Source: Rhodospirillales bacterium 70-18
GTDB taxonomy: Bacteria > Pseudomonadota > Alphaproteobacteria > Acetobacterales > Acetobacteraceae
Length of the DNA stretch: 48,941 nucleotides
NCBI GenBank assembly: GCA_001899585.1
Contig: MKWE01000053.1
Location: forward strand, 249,062 to 298,002
Direction: 5' to 3'
A program made the position numbers and the translations under genes. The notes under the pieces are model-generated. The model was not told where the DNA came from. It searched no databases and was given only the letters and a program-made list of their open reading frames with translations. Shown in pieces: positions 40,652-48,941 of this stretch. The first letter of the stretch is position 1, and each line of letters starts with the position of its first letter.

Positions 40652-41485
40652 TCAGACGATCAGCAGGTAGCCGAGCGAGGCCAGCCCGACGACGATGCAG
40701 TAATAACCGAAAGGGTTCAGCGCCCAGTCGTCGTGGCGGCTGAAGTAGCGCATCAGGAACCAGGTGGACAGCCAGGCCGTGACCCCGGCCGCCACCGCCG
40801 CCAGCGCCGACAGCGCCATGGTGCCGGCGGGGATGTCGGCGTGCAGCAGCTTGGGCACCTCCAGCACGGTGGCGCCGAAGATGATCGGAGTGGCGATCAG
40901 GAAGGAGAAATGCGCCGCCCCCGCATGGTCGATGCCGCGCAGCAGGCCGGCGACGATGGTGGCGCCGGAGCGCGAGATGCCGGGGATCAGCGCGGTGCAC
41001 TGCGCGCAGCCGATCACCAGCGCGTCGCGCGCGGTGAGTGCCGAGAGCGGGCGATGGCCGCCGGCGCGCAGCCGCTCGCCGAACAGCAGCAGCACGCCGT
41101 TGACCACCAGGAAGCCGGCGGCCACCAGCGGCGTGCCGAACAGCGCGCGCAGCGGCTTCTCGAAGGCGAAGCCCACGATCACGGCCGGGATGGTGGCCAG
41201 CACGATCAGGGCGAACACCCGCCTGGTCTCGCGGTTGTGATGGGCGTCGTAGCGGCCGAGGATGCCCATGGCGAGCTGCCACCAGTCGCGCCAGAAAAAC
41301 AGCAGCAGCGCCAGCGCGGTGCCCAGGTGCAGCATCACCAGGAAGGGCAGGAAGGCGGGGGCGCGCTGGTCCAGGTGCCAGTTCAGCACCGCCGGCAGCA
41401 CCACCGCGTGGCCGAGGCTGCTGACCGGGAACAACTCGGTGGCGCCCTGCAGGATGGCCACCGCGATGGCCTGGATCGTGTTCAT
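40652..41485 (-). CDS. uppP: Undecaprenyl-diphosphatase UppP (BacA)
   Basis: Integral membrane phosphatase of 277 residues with about eight TM helices that recycles undecaprenyl pyrophosphate for cell-wall and polysaccharide synthesis. The two signature loops are QGATELFPVSSLGHAV (normally QG-x-TEFLPISSSGHL) and PGISRSGATIVAG. It also gives bacitracin tolerance in characterised members. The start is ATG 41485, giving MNTIQAIAVAILQG as usual. Confidence 0.93.
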   Translation of the reverse strand: MNTIQAIAVAILQGATELFPVSSLGHAVVLPAVLNWHLDQRAPAFLPFLVMLHLGTALALLLFFWRDWWQLAMGILGRYDAHHNRETRRVFALIVLATIPAVIVGFAFEKPLRALFGTPLVAAGFLVVNGVLLLFGERLRAGGHRPLSALTARDALVIGCAQCTALIPGISRSGATIVAGLLRGIDHAGAAHFSFLIATPIIFGATVLEVPKLLHADIPAGTMALSALAAVAAGVTAWLSTWFLMRYFSRHDDWALNPFGYYCIVVGLASLGYLLIV

Positions 41486-41556
41486 CGTCGGCTCGGCTCC
41501 GTGTCTGATGGCGAGGCTGTGGTGGCGGAAACCGCCGCCGTTGGCAACCCGCCCAG

Positions 41557-42666
41557 CTAATCGGTGTAGCGGCGGCGCAGCGCCATGAACGGCGCCTCCA
41601 CGGCGGCATGGGTGAACGAGGCGACGGCGATGGTCAGCGGCACCACCAGCAGCACGCCCAGCAGCAGCGCCGCGCGGTACGGCGCGTCCGGCGGCGCCAG
41701 GAACAGCAGGTGCGTGCGCACCACCTCGATCACCAGAAAGTGCAGCAGGTAGATCGAGAAGCTGACCCGCCCGACATGGCACAGCGCGGCCGAGAGCAGC
41801 CCCGGCAGATGCGGCGCCACGCCGGTCCAGGCCAGGATCACCGCCACCCAGGCCAGCGCCTCGGCATCCGGCCAGGCGAGCTTCCAGGCGGCGGCGGCCG
41901 GCCAGCCGCCCATCCGGTGGTAGGCGGCCAGCAGCGCCACCAGGGCGATCACGGCCGGGATCAGCCAGAGCCCCAGCCCGGCGCCGCCGGCCGGCCGCCG
42001 GGCGAACCAGGCGCCGGCGATCATGCCCACCAGGAACTGGTCCATCCGCCCGGCGATGGTCCAGTAGGCCATCGTCTGCGCATCCGCCCCCAGCAGCACC
42101 GCCGCCGTGCGCAGCATCGCCAGTACCAGCACCAGCCGCAGCAGCGCCATCGCGCCGCGCTGGTTCAGCAGCCGCAGCAGCAGCGGGAACACCAGGTAGA
42201 ACTGGAACTCCACCGCCACCGTCCAGGCCATCACGCTGAACACGCCGTAGCTGGCGGCACCCGGGAAATTGGCCAGCGGCAGCACGCTCTGCACCAGGCC
42301 GGACAGGCTGAACTGGTCGTGATAGGCGCTGGCGCCGACCGCTAGCAGCAGCCCGTACAGCGGGTAGATCCGCAGCAGCCGATTGGCCAGGAACCGGCCA
42401 TAGGCGACATTCCGCCCCAGCGTGCCCTGCACGAAGATGAACCCGGACAGCACCATGAAGCCGCCGACGGCGGTATGGCCCTCGACCAGCACCGCCAGCA
42501 GCGGGTTGGTGGTGGCGGGCCAGTGCGTGGCCACCGCGATGTCGCCATAGGCGAGCTGCGAGCCGAGCACGTGCAGCGCGTGGTACAGCACGATCAACAG
42601 GGCGGCGGCGGCGCGGATATGGTCCACCGCCGGCAGGTGGGCGCGATTCGGGCTCTGGTCGTCCAT
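41557..42666 (-). CDS. Acyltransferase 3 (OafA/NodX-type) membrane protein
   Basis: Membrane acyltransferase of 369 residues with about ten TM helices. Family marks are the N-terminal [20 protein letters not shown] with the active-site His, [24 protein letters not shown] (R-x-x-R-IYP) and [17 protein letters not shown]. Such proteins O-acetylate surface glycans, lipids or antibiotics. The target is unknown. The ATG at 42666 gives the normal start. It is divergent from copA across 91 bp. Confidence 0.88.
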   Translation of the reverse strand: MDDQSPNRAHLPAVDHIRAAAALLIVLYHALHVLGSQLAYGDIAVATHWPATTNPLLAVLVEGHTAVGGFMVLSGFIFVQGTLGRNVAYGRFLANRLLRIYPLYGLLLAVGASAYHDQFSLSGLVQSVLPLANFPGAASYGVFSVMAWTVAVEFQFYLVFPLLLRLLNQRGAMALLRLVLVLAMLRTAAVLLGADAQTMAYWTIAGRMDQFLVGMIAGAWFARRPAGGAGLGLWLIPAVIALVALLAAYHRMGGWPAAAAWKLAWPDAEALAWVAVILAWTGVAPHLPGLLSAALCHVGRVSFSIYLLHFLVIEVVRTHLLFLAPPDAPYRAALLLGVLLVVPLTIAVASFTHAAVEAPFMALRRRYTD

Positions 42667-42757
42667 GCCGCCCCGGTATGCCCGCTCCCGGCCCGGCGCG
42701 CCACTGGTATGCCGGGGCGGCTTGCGCCGGCGGGGGGTGCGGCGCCAATTAGGCAGG

Positions 42758-44920
<2,163 letters not shown>

Positions 44921-44931
44921 TGCCCGGGGCG

Positions 44932-46152
44932 ATGCCAGGGGGGGTGAAAGAGGCGCTGGCGGCCGCGATCTTCGTGGCGACCTACGCGGTGGTGGCGGTC
45001 GGCCGGGTGCCGGGGTTGCGGATCGACCGCGCCGGGGCGGCCTTCCTGGGCGCCGCGCTGATGGTGGCCAGCGGCGTGCTGAGCCTGGACGAGGCCTATC
45101 GCGCCATCGATTTCGACACCATCGCCCTGCTGCTGGGCATGATGATCGTGGTGGCCAATCTGCGGCTGGCCGGGTTTTTTGACGTGGTCACCGCCTGGGT
45201 GGTGGGCCGCGCCCGCCGGCCGCTGCCGCTGCTGGCCGCCGTGGTGGCGACCGCCGGGGTGCTGTCGGCCTTCCTGGTCAACGACACCATCTGCCTGGTG
45301 CTGACGCCGCTGGTGCTGCGCATCGTGCTGCATCTGCGGCGCAACCCGGTGCCGTACCTGATCGCCATCGCGCTGTCGTCCAACATCGGCGGCGCGGCGA
45401 CGCTGACCGGCAACCCGCAGAACATGATCATCGGCAGCCTCTCGGGCATCCCCTACGGCCGGTTCGCGGGCGCGCTGGCGCCGGTGGCGGCGCTCGGGCT
45501 GGTGCTGACCGTGGCGCTGGTGGCGGTGGTCTGGCGGGGCGAGTTCCTGGCCGGGGCGCGGCTGGCCGCCGATCCGCCGGCGGTGCGGTTCAACCGCAGG
45601 CTGCTGCGCAAGACGCTGCTGGTGGCGCTGGCGCTGGTGGCCGCCTTCTTCGCCGGCGTGCGCCCGGCCGAGGCGGCGGTGGTGGCCGGCGGCCTGCTGC
45701 TGGCCAGCCGGCGGGTGAAGGTGGCGCGCATGTACGCCGAGATCGACTGGACGCTGCTGCTGATGTTCGCCGGGCTGTTCGTGGTGGTCGCCGGGCTGGA
45801 GCACGCGGTGCTGACGCCCGAGCGGGTGCGGGCGCTGGCGGTGCTGCACCTGGAGCGCACCGGCGTGCTGGGGGTGGCGACGGCGGTGCTGTCCAACATC
45901 GTCAGCAACGTGCCGGCGGTGCTGGTGCTGCGGCCCTTCGTGGCCAGCATGGCGGACCCGCAGCGCGCCTGGCTGGTGGTGGCGATGGCGGCGACGCTGG
46001 CGGGGAATTTCTCCATCCTGGGCTCGGTCGCCAACCTGATCGTGGTGCAGCGGGCGCGCGCGCAGGGCGTGGTGATCGGGTTCTGGACCTATTTCATGGT
46101 GGGGGCGCCGCTCACCGTGCTGACGATCGCGGCGGGGTTGGCCTGGCTGTAG
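44932..46152 (+). CDS. ArsB/NhaD-like (ion transporter superfamily) membrane permease
   Basis: Membrane protein of 406 residues with about 11-12 TM helices, of the ArsB/NhaD/SLC13-like ion transporter superfamily. Marks are FLVNDTICLVLTPLVL in the first half, LSSNIGGAATLTGNPQNMII (conserved Thr-Gly-Asn-Pro loop), and the inverted second-half copy LSNIVSNVPAVLVL. The ion could be arsenite, Na+/H+ or a dicarboxylate. GTG at 44920, sharing a base with the copA stop, is an alternative start. Co-transcription with copA is likely. Confidence 0.85.
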   Translation: MPGGVKEALAAAIFVATYAVVAVGRVPGLRIDRAGAAFLGAALMVASGVLSLDEAYRAIDFDTIALLLGMMIVVANLRLAGFFDVVTAWVVGRARRPLPLLAAVVATAGVLSAFLVNDTICLVLTPLVLRIVLHLRRNPVPYLIAIALSSNIGGAATLTGNPQNMIIGSLSGIPYGRFAGALAPVAALGLVLTVALVAVVWRGEFLAGARLAADPPAVRFNRRLLRKTLLVALALVAAFFAGVRPAEAAVVAGGLLLASRRVKVARMYAEIDWTLLLMFAGLFVVVAGLEHAVLTPERVRALAVLHLERTGVLGVATAVLSNIVSNVPAVLVLRPFVASMADPQRAWLVVAMAATLAGNFSILGSVANLIVVQRARAQGVVIGFWTYFMVGAPLTVLTIAAGLAWL

Positions 46153-46194
46153 GGTGAGGAAGGGGGTTCTTTGTTCCGGTCGCAACAGAAAGCC

Positions 46195-46494
46195 TTACGT
46201 TCCTCCCAGCACCACCGCGAGCAGCCCCGGAAACCGCCCCTCGATATCCTCGGTCCGCAGCGCGTTCAGGTGCACCGCCCCGGCGACGCGGGTGCGGATC
46301 ACCCCGGCCTCGCGCAGCACGCGGAAATGGTGGGACATGCTGGATTTCGGCCGGTCCACCCCCAGCGCCCCGCAGGTCAGCTCGCCCGCCGCGGCGATGC
46401 GCCGCACCATCTCCAGCCGCGCCGGGTCGCTCAGCGCGTGCAGCACGCGCGGCAGGTCCAGCGTCTCGGCGGCGGGGTGCAGGAAGGGGCGCAT
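46195..46494 (-). CDS. ArsR-family transcriptional regulator
   Basis: Small winged-helix repressor of 99 residues. LPRVLHALSDPARLEMVRRI is the usual ArsR start, ELTCGALGVDRPKSSMSHHF the recognition segment (one Cys where arsenic sensors have C-x-C), and VAGAVHLNAL the wing. The lack of a Cys pair argues against classical As(III) sensing. It is divergent from an Old Yellow Enzyme gene, and the dyad at 46533-46550 is the probable operator. ATG at 46494 chosen as the family-length start. Confidence 0.88.
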   Translation of the reverse strand: MRPFLHPAAETLDLPRVLHALSDPARLEMVRRIAAAGELTCGALGVDRPKSSMSHHFRVLREAGVIRTRVAGAVHLNALRTEDIEGRFPGLLAVVLGGT

Positions 46495-46515
46495 GGCGGG
46501 CACGATAGCCGCTGA

Positions 46516-46550
46516 TTGACAGCAGTTCCATAGTTCGTATTTTATCGAAC
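46516..46550 (+). promoter_or_regulatory. Promoter and ArsR-type operator of the OYE gene
   Basis: TTGACA (46516-46521) is a perfect -35 hexamer, with an AT-rich -10 region (TATTTT, 46538-46543) 16 bp away. Overlapping it is the dyad GTTCG-N8-CGAAC (46533-46550), the shape of an ArsR-family operator. Binding there would block this promoter and probably the regulator's own. Confidence 0.6.
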
Positions 46551-46573
46551 ACCAGAACCGCAGGAACATCCCG

Positions 46574-47653
46574 ATGGCCAGCCCAAAACTGTTCGAGCCG
46601 ATCAGCTTCCGCTCGGTGACTGCCCGCAACCGCATCGCGGTGGCGCCGATGTGCCAGTACAGCGCCATCGACGGCCTGGGCGACGACTGGCATGTGCAGC
46701 ACCTGGGCGCCCGCGCCATGGGCGGCGCCGGCATCGTGTTCACCGAGGCGACGCATGTTTCCGCCATCGGCCGCATCACCTCGCACTGCCTGGGGCTGTG
46801 GAACCCGGCGCACCTGCACCTGCTGACCCGCCTGGCCGCCATCATCGAGCGTGGCGGCGCGGTGCCCGGGCTGCAGATCGCCCATGCCGGCCGCAAGGCC
46901 AGCGTGGACGTGCCGTGGCGCGGCAACAAGCCGATCCCGGTGGAAGCCGGCGGCTGGGTGCCGCTGGGCCCCTCGGCGATCCCGTTCGGCGAGGGCTACA
47001 CCACCCCGCACGCGCTCAGCGTGGCCGAGATCGGCGAGATCGTCGCCCAGTTCGCCGCCACCGCGCGCCTCACCCGTCAGGCCGGCTTCAAGGTGATCGA
47101 GGTGCATGCCGCGCACGGCTACCTGCTGCACTCCTTCCTCTCCCCCGTCTCCAACCAGCGCAACGACCAGTACGGCGGCGACCTCGCCGGGCGTACCCGC
47201 GCGCTGATGGAGGTGATCGACGCCGTGCGCACCGAATGGCCCGACGAGCTGCCGCTGTTCGTGCGCATCTCCTCCACCGACTGGGTGGCCGGCGGCCTGA
47301 CCATCGCGGACACGGTGGAGATCGCCAGGATGCTGAAGGCCACCGGCAAGGTGGACCTGATCGACGCCTCCTCCGGCGGCGGCTCGCCGGCGCAGCACAT
47401 CCCCTCGCTGCACGCCGGCTACCAGGTGCCCTTCGCCGAGGCGATGAAGCGCGAGGCCGGCATCCCCACCGGCGCGGTCGGGCTGATCACCGCGCCCGAG
47501 CACGCCAACGAGATCGTCGCCAACGGCCGGGCGGACCTGGTGTTCGTCGCCCGCGCGGTGCTGGCCGACCCGGCCTGGCCGCTGCACGCCGCCAAGGCGC
47601 TGGGCGCCACCCCGCCGCTGATGCCGCAATACCAGCGCGCCGGCATCCGCTGA
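46574..47653 (+). CDS. Old Yellow Enzyme family NADH:flavin oxidoreductase (YqjM-like)
   Basis: FMN-dependent ene-reductase of 359 residues. Marks are [12 protein letters not shown] with the YqjM-type Cys that tunes [35 protein letters not shown] with the active-site His pair, and [16 protein letters not shown]. YqjM-type enzymes reduce activated C=C bonds and nitro compounds and respond to electrophilic stress. A single-Cys ArsR regulator divergent from it would fit an electrophile-sensing pair. Confidence 0.93.
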   Translation: MASPKLFEPISFRSVTARNRIAVAPMCQYSAIDGLGDDWHVQHLGARAMGGAGIVFTEATHVSAIGRITSHCLGLWNPAHLHLLTRLAAIIERGGAVPGLQIAHAGRKASVDVPWRGNKPIPVEAGGWVPLGPSAIPFGEGYTTPHALSVAEIGEIVAQFAATARLTRQAGFKVIEVHAAHGYLLHSFLSPVSNQRNDQYGGDLAGRTRALMEVIDAVRTEWPDELPLFVRISSTDWVAGGLTIADTVEIARMLKATGKVDLIDASSGGGSPAQHIPSLHAGYQVPFAEAMKREAGIPTGAVGLITAPEHANEIVANGRADLVFVARAVLADPAWPLHAAKALGATPPLMPQYQRAGIR

Positions 47654-47759
47654 CGTTTGCCCCATACCGCGAGGCTTGCCTGAAGGGGGCGGGGCCGCTA
47701 TATGCCCCGCTTCGCCTTGCCGGTCGGGATCGGCGGGGCCGTTACTCATAGGTGCGACA

Positions 47760-47987
47760 ATGAAGCCGGGCATCCACCCCGAATACCACGAGATCACCAT
47801 CATCATGACCGACGGGACCGAGTTCAAGACCCGCTCCTGCTCCGGCAAGGAAGGCGACGTGATGCGCCTGGACATCGACCCCAAGTCGCACCCGGCCTGG
47901 ACGGGCGTGCAGCGCATGATGGACACGGGCGGCCAGGTCGCCAAGTTCAACAAGAAATTCGCTGGCCTGGGCACCCGCAAGGCCTGA
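47760..47987 (+). CDS. rpmE: 50S ribosomal protein L31 (zinc-free type)
   Basis: Ribosomal protein L31 of 75 residues: [20 protein letters not shown] then [12 protein letters not shown] and [12 protein letters not shown]. The CxxC zinc ligands of the other L31 class are absent (only one Cys, in TRSCSGKEG), as is usual in alphaproteobacteria. AGGTG precedes the ATG at 47760. Confidence 0.95.
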   Translation: MKPGIHPEYHEITIIMTDGTEFKTRSCSGKEGDVMRLDIDPKSHPAWTGVQRMMDTGGQVAKFNKKFAGLGTRKA

Positions 47988-48015
47988 TCCCGCCGCGAAA
48001 TTCGGGCTTTCTGCC

Positions 48016-48051
48016 GCAACGCCGTCCCCTTGAACCGGGGGGCGGCGTTGC
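48016..48051 (+). terminator. rpmE terminator hairpin
   Basis: GCAACGCCGTCCCC (48016-48029) pairs with GGGG(G)CGGCGTTGC up to 48051 around a 7-8 nt loop, 28 bp after the rpmE stop. A short T-containing tail (CTATTTC) follows. A good intrinsic terminator for this GC content. Confidence 0.75.
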
Positions 48052-48127
48052 CTATTTCGGGAGTGTCGGAATGCCCAGCAGGGGTTCCGGCGACTGTCGA
48101 AGGGTCGGCCCACCGGGCGATCCATAC

Positions 48128-48157
48128 TGGTAACCTTGCTCCCGAAGGAGGTTTGTG
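48128..48157 (+). promoter_or_regulatory. ROSE-like RNA thermometer hairpin covering the hsp20 ribosome site
   Basis: The leader ends with CCTTGCTCC-CGAA-GGAGG. The TTGCT (48136-48140) fits the ROSE U(U/C)GCU motif, and CTCC (48139-48142) pairs with GGAG (48147-48150) of the Shine-Dalgarno AAGGAGG (48145-48151); a G opposite the next G and U-U oppositions follow, as in known ROSE hairpins. It lies 6 bp before the small heat-shock protein start. Upstream leader (48062-48127) holds further stems. Melting on heating would free the ribosome site. Confidence 0.7.
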
Positions 48158-48610
48158 ATGAACGCCATGAATCTGTCGCCGCTGTTCCGTACCGCCATCG
48201 GCTTCGACCGGCTGGCCCGCCTTGTGGACACCGCCGCGTCGACCGCCGAGACCGGCTATCCCCCCTACAACATCGAAAAGACCGCCGATGACAGCTATCG
48301 CCTGACCATGGCGGTGGCCGGCTTCCGGCCCGACGACATCGAGCTGACCGTCAAGGACAACAGCCTGATCGTCGCCGCCCGCCCGCCCGCCGAGGCGCCG
48401 CAGGCCGAGGTTCTCTACCGCGGCATCGCCGGCCGCGCCTTCGAGCGCCGGTTCGCGCTGGCCGACCACATCGTGGTCGAGGGTGCGAGCATGGAGAACG
48501 GGCTGCTGCACGTGGCGCTGCGCCGCGTGGTGCCGGAGGCGCTGAAGCCGCGCCGCATCCCGGTGGGCACCGCCGCTCCGCGCGTGGAGGCGGTGGCCCA
48601 GGCGGCCTAG
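48158..48610 (+). CDS. Small heat-shock protein, Hsp20/IbpA family
   Basis: Alpha-crystallin-type chaperone of 150 residues that holds unfolding proteins in the cytoplasm. The N-terminal LSPLFRTAIGFDRLARLVD and GYPPYNIEK are IbpA-like; the crystallin domain runs about 38-128 with LTMAVAGFRPDDIELTV, GIAGRAFERRFALAD and NGLLHVALRR; the C-terminal RRIPVG is the I-x-V anchor. ATG 48158 is preferred to GTG 48155 by spacing from AAGGAGG. Control is probably by the ROSE-like leader. Confidence 0.93.
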   Translation: MNAMNLSPLFRTAIGFDRLARLVDTAASTAETGYPPYNIEKTADDSYRLTMAVAGFRPDDIELTVKDNSLIVAARPPAEAPQAEVLYRGIAGRAFERRFALADHIVVEGASMENGLLHVALRRVVPEALKPRRIPVGTAAPRVEAVAQAA

Positions 48611-48620
48611 GCAGCGGTTC

Positions 48621-48642
48621 GGGGGCGGCGAAAGCCGCCCCC
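48621..48642. terminator. Bidirectional terminator hairpin
   Basis: GGGGGCGGC-GAAA-GCCGCCCCC is a perfect 9-bp stem with a GNRA-type tetraloop; outer CAGCG/CGCTG arms (48612-48616, 48645-48649) extend it. It lies between the convergent hsp20 and DUF1192 genes. Confidence 0.75.
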
Positions 48643-48655
48643 TTCGCTGTGTGCC

Positions 48656-48847
48656 CTATGGCTTGCGGAAAAACGCGTCCGCGGCGCTGCGATGGGCGTT
48701 TTTTCGCCCGATTTCCGCCTCTGCCCGGGTGATTTCGGCGCGTAATTCGCCAATATACCCCTCCAGTTCCGCCACCCCCCACAGGTCGAGCGGCGGCCTA
48801 GCCACCCGGGCCGGCTTGGGCTGCGGCAGGTCGTCGTCGGTGATCAT
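48656..48847 (-). CDS. DUF1192 family small protein
   Basis: Protein of 63 residues: MITDDDLPQPKPARVARPPL, then DLWGVAELEGYIGELRAEI and a helical, coiled-coil-like tail with DAFFRK. This pattern is the DUF1192 family, small cytoplasmic proteins of unknown role in alphaproteobacteria. GGAGGA lies about 8 bp before ATG 48847. No other gene can be supported between 48848 and the window end. Confidence 0.85.
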   Translation of the reverse strand: MITDDDLPQPKPARVARPPLDLWGVAELEGYIGELRAEITRAEAEIGRKNAHRSAADAFFRKP

Positions 48848-48941
48848 GGTTTTTCGTCCTCCGATCCGTTGCAACCTTGTCTCACGGCTTGACCATGGCG
48901 GGTCGCGGGGTCCATATGCCCGGCTTTCCCGTGGTCCCGGA

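Noticed and set aside
46533-46550. tRNA-like TTCG arm
   Set aside because: It has GTTCG/CGAAC symmetry but no surrounding cloverleaf; it is a dyad operator. No tRNA or rRNA was found in the window.
48895-48941. Possible start of a gene running off the right edge
   Set aside because: Only about 15 codons are visible and there is no ribosome site or recognisable motif.

Overview
The window is about 49 kb of very GC-rich DNA packed with proteobacterial genes. Three features point to an alphaproteobacterium of the Acetobacteraceae/Rhodospirillales type: a complete SUF iron-sulfur operon headed by an Rrf2 regulator, a zinc-free L31 protein, and a DUF1192 protein near a ROSE-type heat-shock leader. 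This placement is an inference from gene content and codon use; no rRNA, tRNA, CRISPR array, transposase or integrase was found.

Layout. 1-5.4 kb: an Ldh2-type dehydrogenase cut by the window edge, a membrane-anchored TPR-like protein, a fused NDP-forming acyl-CoA synthetase, a small secreted protein and a transglutaminase-like gene with a one-base frameshift. 5.7-9.0 kb: an SDR dehydrogenase and a P1B-5 metal ATPase fused to a hemerythrin domain. 9.16-13.65 kb: a four-gene cassette of an unknown protein, a BrxD/DUF2791-like protein with a lost Walker A, an intact BrxD/DUF2791-like ATPase, and a compact SNF2 helicase. It resembles a reduced BREX-related or Ter-related DNA-processing or defence module and is the best candidate for an undescribed system. 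13.7-20.3 kb: sufR-B-C-D-S-U-T-A. 20.4-21.8 kb: an MFS transporter.

21.7-31.5 kb is a divergent catabolic locus. On the minus strand lie an enolase-superfamily enzyme and a complete polyamine/opine-type ABC importer. On the plus strand lie a MocR-type regulator, a GMC oxidoreductase interrupted by an in-frame TGA, and a PuuB-like amine oxidase. Together they suggest uptake and oxidation of a small amine or acid, controlled from the 118-bp divergent gap.

31.6-37.2 kb: an FkbM methyltransferase, a Suv3-like helicase with a long N-terminal extension, an OmpR-type regulator whose phospho-acceptor Asp is Glu, a 52-bp hairpin, and an AT-rich HIRAN-domain gene that looks acquired. 37.2-42.7 kb (minus strand): MmgE/PrpD protein, SGNH hydrolase, CaiB/BaiF CoA-transferase, UppP and an acyltransferase. 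42.8-48.9 kb: a CopA-type copper ATPase and an ArsB/NhaD-like permease, an ArsR regulator divergent from an Old Yellow Enzyme, rpmE, a small heat-shock protein behind a ROSE-like RNA thermometer, and a DUF1192 protein.

Two genes are visibly broken (transglutaminase-like and GMC oxidoreductase) and the HIRAN gene may be frameshifted at its 5' end. Short tandem repeats, a dispersed 32-bp repeat and several strong hairpins occupy the intergenic gaps.
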